This document shows, piece after piece, positions 1 through 5,191 of a DNA stretch of 8,335 nucleotides. Origin of the DNA: DATBMY01 sp036554605 (GTDB lineage: Bacteria > Acidobacteriota > Blastocatellia > UBA7656); the NCBI GenBank assembly GCA_036554605.1, contig DATBMY010000139.1, positions 1 to 8,335 of the forward strand. Reading direction: 5' to 3'. Under the pieces are notes generated by a model. The model was not told where the DNA came from. It made no database searches and saw only the letters and a program-made list of their open reading frames with translations. Each line of letters starts with the position of its first letter. The stretch's first letter is position 1. Made by a program: the position numbers and the translations under genes.

Positions 1-5
1 ACGTA

Positions 6-275
6 ATGCGTCGCGACGATCAGCCCGTGGTAGTCGAAGTGAGCTATTACTACGAGCGATTCGGGACCGCGGGGTGTCCTGGCCACTGGGAGATGAGAGG
101 GCCGGATAGATTGGAGTGGGTTGAAGGCCAGATGTCCCCCGAGGACGCAATATTGATAGATTTCATAGCGCTCGTTGAGAGCCGATTCAAGAACGCTTCC
201 AGCGCGGCAGAATCGAGGGATAATGCTCATTCAAACCCTACTGGCAACCCGGATGAATCGGTCATCGGGTTTTGA
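6..275 (+). CDS. Hypothetical protein, possibly 5'-partial
   Basis: An 89-residue open frame that I do not recognise. Its codon use looks like real coding sequence. The protein has an aromatic, acidic first half (a YYYERF stretch near residue 15, then GHWEMRGPDRLEW) and a polar, probably disordered tail after about residue 62. There is no signal peptide or membrane segment. The frame stays open to the window edge, so the ATG at position 6 may be internal and the true start may lie outside; a ribosome binding site cannot be judged with only five upstream bases. The last codons overlap a hairpin. The CHAT remnant that follows is in the same frame, but stops at 273, 279 and 291 separate them, and nothing in this ORF resembles a CHAT domain. 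I therefore treat it as separate. Confidence 0.45.
   Translation: MRRDDQPVVVEVSYYYERFGTAGCPGHWEMRGPDRLEWVEGQMSPEDAILIDFIALVESRFKNASSAAESRDNAHSNPTGNPDESVIGF
246..271 (+). terminator. Weak hairpin at the end of the first ORF
   Basis: AACCC-G-(g)-ATGA pairs with TCAT-C-GGGTT around a five-base loop (257-261), with one bulged G. It is followed by TTTT at 270-273, which partly belongs to the stem. It overlaps the last codons of the preceding ORF. It could be a weak Rho-independent terminator, but the U-tract is short and chance is possible. Confidence 0.25.
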
Positions 276-293
276 ATATAGCCGGCAACCTAA

Positions 294-542
294 GGCGAAG
301 GGATCGTTGGAATCACTCGCGGTTTTATGTATGCCGGAGCGCCGCGGGTAGTGGCGAGCCTCTGGCAGATTGATGACAGGGCGACCGCGGAGTTTATGAA
401 ACGTTTCTATCAAGCCGTGTTAGCGCAAGAAGCGCGACACGCCTCGGCGCTCAGGGCGGCTCAGATTTCAATGTGGAAGGATAAGCGATGGGCGGGGCCG
501 CATTACTGGGCCGCATTCACAATTCAGGGCGAATGGAAATAA
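294..542 (+). pseudogene. CHAT-domain protein, C-terminal remnant
   Basis: Read from 294, the frame starts GEGIVGITRGFMYAGAP, continues with RVVASLWQIDD, and ends with SMWKDKRWAGPHYWAAFTIQGEWK. This is the characteristic last 80 or so residues of CHAT (caspase-like) domains, which in bacteria usually end long TPR-repeat proteins. The parts carrying the catalytic His and Cys, and any TPR repeats, would lie upstream but are absent. In-frame stops occur at 279 and 291, and I could not recover the CHAT core in the other forward frames. The ATG at 327 falls inside the conserved domain and is not a credible start. I read this as a 5'-truncated, dead gene fragment. From memory of the phylum, TPR-CHAT genes often neighbour sigma/anti-sigma pairs like the one downstream, so it may be debris of an ancestral module. 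Confidence 0.8.
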
Positions 543-550
543 GCGCATTC

Positions 551-571
551 TAGATTTTAGATTTTCGATTG
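551..571 (+). repeat. Three tandem heptamer-like units
   Basis: Two exact TAGATTT units (551-557, 558-564) are followed by a related TCGATTG (565-571). An inverted copy of TAGATTTT appears as AAAATCTA at 622-629, just before the sigma factor gene. This resembles the short AT-rich heptamer repeats seen in spacers of some cyanobacteria and other bacteria. With only three units the function, if any, is unknown. Confidence 0.35.
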
Positions 572-647
572 CCGGGCAACCGAAGAGTCACCTGCCTCGC
601 GCAAAACAGGTTCGCTTATCCAAAATCTATGACCCGAAATCGAAGGT

Positions 648-1259
648 ATGGCTGATGATGAGAGCTTCTCACCGGACAGACGCGCGGCATACGCGCCGCG
701 CCGCAAGTGGGCTCTAACGCAACAGGCGTTCGACAAGCTCCTGGCCTCTCTCGGAGAAGACCGCGCGCGCGCGGGCGAGCGCTACCTCGAAGTCCGGAGC
801 AACCTGATACGCTTCTTTCAGTGGCGCGGCTGCCCCTTCCCCGATGACCACGCCGACGAGACTATCAACCGCGTAGCAAAAAGAATTGAAGAGGGAGAGG
901 ATATACGCAACGCGCCCGGGTATTTTTTAGGCGTGGCGCGGATGCTTGTGCTAGAGATCAACAGGGAGCGCGCAAGAGAGCATCAGGCGCTTGGCGAAAT
1001 GGCGAGCGAGCGCGTCGAAACCTCCGAGCCGGAAGAGCCGCAGGCCAGTATCGAATGCTTGCGGGCCTGTCTTGAAAGCCTCTCGCCTGAGAATGCCGAA
1101 TTGATCGTCCAATATTATCAGGGAGAGAAGAGCGCTAAGATAGAGAACAGAAAGAGACTGACCGAGCGATTTAAAATTCCGGTCAACACCTTGCGAATGC
1201 GCGCCCTGCGCCTCAGAGATAAGCTACAGGTATGCGTTGAAGATTGCTTGAAAAGATAA
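648..1259 (+). CDS. ECF-like RNA polymerase sigma factor
   Basis: A 203-residue protein with the layout of a short sigma-70 family factor. A region 2-like helical block spans about residues 44-112, including HADETINRVAKRI and NAPGYFLGVARMLVLEINRERARE, the positions of core-binding region 2.2 and the -10-recognising helix. An acidic linker lies at about 113-136. A region 4-like helix-turn-helix spans about 137-200 (LSPENAELIVQYYQGEK ... FKIPVNTLRMRALRLRDKL). It would direct RNA polymerase to a small set of promoters. An in-frame stop at 630-632 makes 648 the first possible ATG. Its ribosome binding site is poor (GAAGG only one base before the ATG), suggesting weak translation. The anti-sigma-like gene follows after 41 bases, the usual order for a sigma factor and its inhibitor. 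The sequence departs from textbook ECF consensus, so the exact group is uncertain. Confidence 0.82.
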   Translation: MADDESFSPDRRAAYAPRRKWALTQQAFDKLLASLGEDRARAGERYLEVRSNLIRFFQWRGCPFPDDHADETINRVAKRIEEGEDIRNAPGYFLGVARMLVLEINRERAREHQALGEMASERVETSEPEEPQASIECLRACLESLSPENAELIVQYYQGEKSAKIENRKRLTERFKIPVNTLRMRALRLRDKLQVCVEDCLKR

Positions 1260-1269
1260 CGATACTCTT

Positions 1270-1295
1270 GTGATGAATTGATAATCTCTGACACT
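1270..1295 (+). promoter_or_regulatory. Diverged copy 1 of the shared 26-base motif
   Basis: GTGATGAATTGA followed by TCTGACACT, in the 41-base gap before the anti-sigma gene. It matches the copy at 2408-2433 at 18 of 26 positions without gaps. It keeps the GTGATG start and the CACT end but has GACACT where the other two have GTCACT. If it is a promoter, transcription would start near 1302, which would favour the second in-frame ATG (1322) of the gene. It is the weakest of the three copies. Confidence 0.4.
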
Positions 1296-1300
1296 AGTAT

Positions 1301-2311
1301 ATGAGCGGGGATATTCCAGAGATGAAAGAAGAGGCTTACAGCGAAGATCAGATCGTTCGTTACCTGCTGGGCGATCTGCCCGAGCAAGCGCAGGTCGAGA
1401 TAGAAGACCGCGCTTTTCAAGACAAGCAATATCTGCAAAGCATAGTCGCCGTCGAAGACGACCTGATCGATGAGTACGCGCGGGGTGAGCTTTCTGATTC
1501 CGAGCGGCGGCGATTCGAGCAGAGATTTCTTTCGTCACAAGAGCGGCGGCGTAAAGTGGAATTCGCAAGGGCTCTGGCAATCGTCACGACAGAGCTCGCT
1601 CGACCGGAAAGAGAGAGTTTTCCGGCCCGCGCCCCCGCGGCATCCGGCCGCCCGGGTGCGCTCGCGGCCTTTCTTCGCGGGCTTAATCCGGCGGTCGGAT
1701 TCGCTCTGGCCGCCTCGGTTCTGCTTATACTTATCGGCGGCTCATGGTTATTTGTGGAGAACCTGCGCCTGCGATCCGAGCTTGCCGAGCTTGGCCGGGA
1801 GCAAGAGTCGCGCGAGCAACGGCGGCAAGCCCTTGAGCAGCAACTTGCGGAGGAGCGGGCGCGCGCCGATGAGACGGCCGCGCGCCTTGAGCGCGAGCGC
1901 GGCCAGGAATTGGCCCGGCAACTGGAACGGGCGGTCGGAGAATCGACGACGCGACCCGCTCCTCCGGCCATAGCCTCTCTGGCGCTTTTGCCGGGAGTGT
2001 CGCGAAGCGGCGGCGCCCGCTCTAAATTAGTCATTCCCCAGGCGACCGGGCGGGCGCGACTTCAAATCGGGATAGAGCCGGAAGATGAGTACAGCCGCTT
2101 CAGCGTCGAGCTGCGCGCCCAGGCAGGCCAGCAGGTCTGGGCCGAAGATAACCTGCGACCCCGTGCCATACGCGGCGGGCGAGTCGTTGTTTTGAATCTG
2201 CCCGCGAATATCCTCCAAAACGGCAAGTACGAGCTTGTGCTCAAGGGCGTGACCGGCGAAAGAAGCTTCGAAGAGATCGGCTATTACTATTTCGAGGTGC
2301 TGAAAAAATAG
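1301..2311 (+). CDS. Membrane-anchored anti-sigma factor-like protein
   Basis: A 336-residue protein. The N-terminal helical cytoplasmic part (about 1-100) includes IVRYLLGDLPE, VEDDLIDEYARGELSDSE and RRRFEQRFLSS, typical of anti-sigma factors from this kind of organism. No HxxxCxxC zinc motif is present, and the protein has no cysteine or histidine at all. A single membrane helix lies at about 131-152 (AVGFALAASVLLILIGGSWLFV). A highly charged coiled coil follows (about 153-211, rich in RE/EQ/ER). The C-terminal predicted beta domain (about 225-336) begins with LLPGVSRSGG and ends in YYYFEVLKK; it probably lies outside the membrane as a sensor. The N-terminus would hold the sigma factor encoded 41 bases upstream. 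The start is ambiguous: 1301 has no clear ribosome binding site and 1322 is possible. Confidence 0.75.
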   Translation: MSGDIPEMKEEAYSEDQIVRYLLGDLPEQAQVEIEDRAFQDKQYLQSIVAVEDDLIDEYARGELSDSERRRFEQRFLSSQERRRKVEFARALAIVTTELARPERESFPARAPAASGRPGALAAFLRGLNPAVGFALAASVLLILIGGSWLFVENLRLRSELAELGREQESREQRRQALEQQLAEERARADETAARLERERGQELARQLERAVGESTTRPAPPAIASLALLPGVSRSGGARSKLVIPQATGRARLQIGIEPEDEYSRFSVELRAQAGQQVWAEDNLRPRAIRGGRVVVLNLPANILQNGKYELVLKGVTGERSFEEIGYYYFEVLKK

Positions 2312-2407
2312 CGGTTGCCTTTAGCTTATTCCTCATTCCGCGCGCCTTGCCCGAATATAACCCGCAACTTCTCACCCGATGAATCCAACCGGAAAAGAAT
2401 CGCTGTA

Positions 2408-2433
2408 GTGATGTTTTGAGATTTCCCGTCACT
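2408..2433 (+). promoter_or_regulatory. Copy 2 of the shared 26-base motif, probable ECF-type promoter
   Basis: GTGATGTTTTG, eight less conserved bases beginning AGA, then CCGTCACT. It is identical at 21 of 26 positions to the copy before the second secreted-protein gene, with the same internal spacing. CGTC is a common ECF -10 core, and the GTGATGTTTT block sits about 20 bases upstream, where a -35 element belongs. The ends are also nearly an inverted repeat (GTGATG/CGTCAC), so a dimeric regulator is an alternative reader. It lies 51 bases before the ATG at 2485. Confidence 0.6.
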
Positions 2434-2484
2434 ATGGTTTGTAGATAGGACGATAGCTGGATTTGAGAACTGAAAGGAGATGAA

Positions 2485-2889
2485 ATGTATATTCGCAACC
2501 GGCGTTTTTCATACGCGATACTGTTGGCCGTCATGACGTTCGGCGCTTTAAGCATAAACTTTTTCAATCCCGGTATGGTCGCCGCCCAGACGCCCGGGCC
2601 GGCCGTGGCGGAAGGCTTCGAGTTTCACGCTACAACCCCTGGACTGAGATACCACTATCGCCGCAATGGGTTAAAGGCCACTCTCTATAAAGGGACCTGG
2701 ATTGCCGAGAAAGTTGAAGGTGTAAAACCAAATTATGTGATAGCTTCGGCCGAGGCGAGACTTGGCAAGGAGCCGGTAGTTGTCTTCTCCCTCGACAGGC
2801 CGGAAAAAGGCTGGCCGGCGGGCACGTACAGGCTTGAGGTCAGGGCCGACAACAGGCTTGTCCACACGGAACGATTCTTAATCCGATAA
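2485..2889 (+). CDS. Small secreted protein, unknown function
   Basis: A 134-residue protein with an N-terminal signal peptide: basic MYIRNRRF, a hydrophobic stretch to about residue 33, and likely cleavage after MVAA (34/35). The mature part is about 100 residues, has no cysteine, and looks beta-rich. It ends in FSLDRPEKGWPAGTYRLEVRADNRLVHTERFLIR, a pattern I associate with Ig-like or surface beta domains in which a GxY strand precedes the last two strands. The start is well supported: AAAGGAG at 2473-2479 lies five bases before the ATG. A copy of the shared motif stands 51 bases upstream, linking it to the sigma/anti-sigma pair and to the second secreted-protein gene. Exact function unknown; a periplasmic or cell-surface role is inferred. 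Confidence 0.75.
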   Translation: MYIRNRRFSYAILLAVMTFGALSINFFNPGMVAAQTPGPAVAEGFEFHATTPGLRYHYRRNGLKATLYKGTWIAEKVEGVKPNYVIASAEARLGKEPVVVFSLDRPEKGWPAGTYRLEVRADNRLVHTERFLIR

Positions 2890-2916
2890 AAGTTTGGAGA
2901 GCGGCCCGGTATACAT

Positions 2917-3011
2917 CAGGGCTGTAACAAAGTCGCTAGCGCAATAGCAACAGGTCAGTACTGCTCCCGCAACTGACCTCTCGCGCATACAACGACTTTG
3001 CAACAGCCCTG
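2917..3011. mobile_element. MITE-like palindrome of about 95 bases
   Basis: The two ends form an imperfect terminal inverted repeat: AGGGCTGTAACAAAGTCG from 2918 against AGGGCTGTTGCAAAGTCG read inward from 3010 (16 of 18 identical, plus a flanking C/G pair). Inside, GGTCAGT (2953-2959) pairs perfectly with ACTGACC (2972-2978) around a 12-base loop. It has no coding capacity. The ends resemble transposase-type terminal repeats, suggesting a non-autonomous element moved by another transposase. I see no clear target-site duplication, so it could instead be an old copy or a plain structured RNA. Confidence 0.5.
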
Positions 3012-3038
3012 GGGTAGCACATAATCGTGTGACCCAGG
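3008..3038. other. Stem-loop next to the palindromic element
   Basis: CCTGGG (3008-3013) pairs with CCCAGG (3033-3038), and CACA pairs with TGTG inside. It overlaps the right end of the MITE-like element by a few bases. There is no U-tract, so it is not a good intrinsic terminator. Possibly a transcript-end structure for the upstream secreted-protein gene. Confidence 0.3.
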
Positions 3039-3079
3039 CGCGATTCTCACCTTTCCATCTGAGTTCCAATTCAACACGC

Positions 3080-3105
3080 GTGACGTTTTGCGAACCCCCG
3101 TCACT
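3080..3105 (+). promoter_or_regulatory. Copy 3 of the shared 26-base motif, probable ECF-type promoter
   Basis: GTGACGTTTTG, eight bases beginning CGA, then CCGTCACT. It has perfect inverted ends (GTGACG/CGTCAC, 14 bases apart). It matches the copy at 2408-2433 at 21 of 26 positions. A start point about seven bases past the CGTCACT would fall near 3112. That supports translation from the ATG at 3129 rather than the in-frame ATG at 3111. Confidence 0.6.
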
Positions 3106-3128
3106 TAGAGATGAAGAAAGGAGATTCT

Positions 3129-3683
3129 ATGAACACCGCTATCGCACTGCTCAGCACGCTGCTAGGTCTGTCGCCCGCGTTCTTTTTCTCATCTTTGCTG
3201 CGCCCGCATGCCCCGGCTCACGCGCAATACTGTAGCCCGGCAATCGTTTGCTACATCGTCCGCGATGAGAGCGGGAACCTGCTGGGCGAAGAGGAATTGA
3301 AATCCCTCCGCGAACAACTGCCGGCCTCTATCAACGACGCGCAAGTCTCCCTGAGCGTCGTCTCTTTCGCCGGCGATAACGAGACATATTATTGGAGCGA
3401 AGATGTCGATTGGAAGAAAGGAAGCATGGTTCCCGCTCTGGAATTCAGCAATTTCGGCGAGTGCAAAATGTACCTGACCGAAGTTACGCTGACCTATCAT
3501 AACAAGACGATGCGGCTGATTATTAATACGGCCTATTCCAGATCGGGCGGTTACCACCGGCAGGTCATAGATTCCCTCCCATTTCAGGAGGGCACTTTCC
3601 AGCTCGACCTGACCGGCTGGCCGGAAAGAAGCGATAAGTTAGTTCCCGCCTACAGATGGAAGAAGGTTGACGACAAGAGCTAG
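3129..3683 (+). CDS. Secreted protein of unknown function
   Basis: A 184-residue protein. I chose the ATG at 3129, not the in-frame ATG at 3111, because AAAGGAG (3117-3123) sits five bases before it and the chosen start gives a clean signal peptide. That peptide has a hydrophobic core at about residues 3-24 and likely cleavage at AHA/Q (32/33). The mature protein has three cysteines (C35, C41, C112), so one disulfide is possible. Recognisable blocks are VDWKKGSMVPALEFSNFGECKM, TMRLIIN, and VIDSLPFQEGTFQLDLTGW ending in AYRWKKV, which look like conserved segments of an uncharacterised family. No catalytic motif is visible. The shared motif upstream ties it to the sigma/anti-sigma module. Its TAG stop lies in the left end of a palindromic repeat. 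Confidence 0.75.
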   Translation: MNTAIALLSTLLGLSPAFFFSSLLRPHAPAHAQYCSPAIVCYIVRDESGNLLGEEELKSLREQLPASINDAQVSLSVVSFAGDNETYYWSEDVDWKKGSMVPALEFSNFGECKMYLTEVTLTYHNKTMRLIINTAYSRSGGYHRQVIDSLPFQEGTFQLDLTGWPERSDKLVPAYRWKKVDDKS

Positions 3684-3770
3684 AGCGGTTTGCGAATGGT
3701 AGGGGCCGGCCCGCAAGCGGGTACCCCGAGGGTTGCCCCTACAGCCAAACGCTATTGCAAACCGCTCTAG
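3680..3770. mobile_element. MITE-like palindromic repeat with CTAG ends
   Basis: The ends are perfect 14-base inverted repeats: CTAGAGCGGTTTGC (3680-3693) and GCAAACCGCTCTAG (3757-3770). Nested inside are GTAGGGGC (3699-3706) with GCCCCTAC (3735-3742), and CCCGC-AA-GCGGG (3710-3721). The outermost CTAG on each side can be read as a four-base target duplication, which would fit elements that insert at YTAR sites, as IS5-type elements do. The left CTAG contains the stop codon of the secreted-protein gene, so insertion at that site would have kept the reading frame end intact. It lies between convergent genes and could also terminate transcription from both sides. Confidence 0.55.
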
Positions 3771-3871
3771 GGTCGCGGCTATTGGCACGCGGCCCTTCAA
3801 TCCTCATCCAGATAATCAACGATCTTGATATACCCCCTCACCCCTTTGGTTCTTTCCGGCCTCATCTGGTC

Positions 3872-5176
3872 TTACTCGACTATGGCCTGATAGACGAGTG
3901 CCCGCAGCTTCGTATGGTCATCGAGCCCGCCCGCGGGTATGAGCTGAGTGAAATAGACAACTACGAGTTGCTCTTTGGGGTCGACCCAGTACGTCGAATG
4001 ATAGGCCCCGCCCCAGCCGTATTCTCCGACCGAACCCGGCAGCCCCCTCGCCCCAAGGTTCTCCACCACGTAAAAGCCGAGACCGAAGCCCACTCCTTCC
4101 CGAAACGCCGTGCCGTTTAGATGATTTACCGTCATCAACTCTACCGTCTTGCGACTCAGAATTCGTCTCCCCTCCAGCTCGCCGCCGTTGAGAAGCATCT
4201 GGAGGAATCGCCAGTAGTCCGCCGCCGTCGATAGCAGCCCCGCGCCACCCGAGAAGCTCTTACTCGGCCCATTCGCGTACGCTCCCTGGCCGATCATACC
4301 GCCCGGGTCCGCCGCGCGCTCGATGCCGCCTGAAGCCTTCGCCGAATAGACCACCGCGAAGCGCTCCCGCTTCGATTCGGGCAGATAAAAGTGCGTGTCC
4401 TTCATACCAAGCGGCGCGAGGATTCGCGAGCGTATGAATTCGTCGAGCGTCTCGCCGCTCACGCGCTCGATCAGCGCGCCGAGTATGTCCGTAGCGTAAC
4501 CATAGACCCAGCGTTCGCCCGGATGCGCGTCGAAGGGCAGCGATGCCATGCGTTTGATGGTGGCGCCGACCGGCTCGTCGCGGTCGGCGAAATACCAGCC
4601 TGTTACGCCCGCCGCTTTCCAGCGGTCTCCCGCTACTCCCTGCCCGTAGCCGATCCCTGCCGTGTGCGTGAGCAGATCGCGTATAGTGATGGCTCGCTTC
4701 GCCTTCACTATTTCATACCCGCCTTCGCTCTTCGGCATCGCAACCGTCGTCTCGCGAAATTCCGGCAGGTACTTGCTCACGGGATCAGAGATTAGAAGCT
4801 TCCCTTCCTCCTGAAGCATCATCACCGCGACGCTCACCACAGCCTTCGTCTGAGACGCGATGCGAAAGATAGTATCCTCGCGCATCGGCGACCCGGCTTC
4901 CCTGTCTCTGTGCCCGAAAGCTTCAAAGTGGACCACCTTCCCCCGCCTCGCCACTAGCACTACCCCGCCCGCGAGCTTATCCTCTTTAACGTAACTCCGC
5001 AGGGCGGCGCTCAGGCGCTGCAACCGCTCGGATGACAGCCCCGCGTCTTCGGCCCGCGCAGGCGAAAGCACCTGCGCGTAAGATGGCGGCGCGCTCAATA
5101 GCGCCATCAATAAGAGCGCCGCAAGCCTCCTGGGGCGAAGGGCTATGAGAGCCCCTTTCGCAAATCTCGTGTTCAT
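3872..5176 (-). CDS. Exported serine hydrolase, class C beta-lactamase fold
   Basis: A 434-residue protein with a signal peptide (basic start, hydrophobic LAALLLMALLSAPPSYA, cleavage near 34/35). The catalytic SxxK motif is S108-Q-T-K111 in IFRIASQTK, and the second-motif tyrosine is probably Y225 in WVYGYATD. The third motif, KTG or HxG in classical enzymes, appears replaced by H393-S-T in GWGGAYHSTYWVDP. These features fit the beta-lactamase/D-aminopeptidase/esterase family (EstB-like), so an esterase or peptidase role is as likely as any action on beta-lactams; the substrate cannot be told. Family length is normal. AGGAG (5184-5188) lies seven bases before the ATG. The gene starts 15 bases after the stop of the upstream paralogue and is probably co-transcribed with it. 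Confidence 0.88.
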   Translation of the reverse strand: MNTRFAKGALIALRPRRLAALLLMALLSAPPSYAQVLSPARAEDAGLSSERLQRLSAALRSYVKEDKLAGGVVLVARRGKVVHFEAFGHRDREAGSPMREDTIFRIASQTKAVVSVAVMMLQEEGKLLISDPVSKYLPEFRETTVAMPKSEGGYEIVKAKRAITIRDLLTHTAGIGYGQGVAGDRWKAAGVTGWYFADRDEPVGATIKRMASLPFDAHPGERWVYGYATDILGALIERVSGETLDEFIRSRILAPLGMKDTHFYLPESKRERFAVVYSAKASGGIERAADPGGMIGQGAYANGPSKSFSGGAGLLSTAADYWRFLQMLLNGGELEGRRILSRKTVELMTVNHLNGTAFREGVGFGLGFYVVENLGARGLPGSVGEYGWGGAYHSTYWVDPKEQLVVVYFTQLIPAGGLDDHTKLRALVYQAIVE

Positions 5177-5191
5177 ATCAACACTCCTCGT

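Noticed and set aside
567..592. Possible further copy of the 26-base motif before the sigma gene, based on AGTCAC near 586-591
   Set aside because: Aligned at the right spacing, almost none of the upstream GTGAYGTTTTG block matches, so there is no support for autoregulation by this site.
1417..2034. Long minus-strand open frame opposite the anti-sigma gene
   Set aside because: Its protein is almost all Ser, Arg and Ala, as expected from the reverse of a GC-rich charged coiled-coil gene; there is no recognisable domain.
2881..3110. CRISPR array or tandem repeats in the spacer between the secreted-protein genes
   Set aside because: The structure is one inverted palindrome plus a hairpin, with no regularly spaced direct repeats.
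3755..4120. Plus-strand frame starting in the palindromic repeat
   Set aside because: It overlaps the 3' end of the well-supported minus-strand hydrolase and has no family signal.
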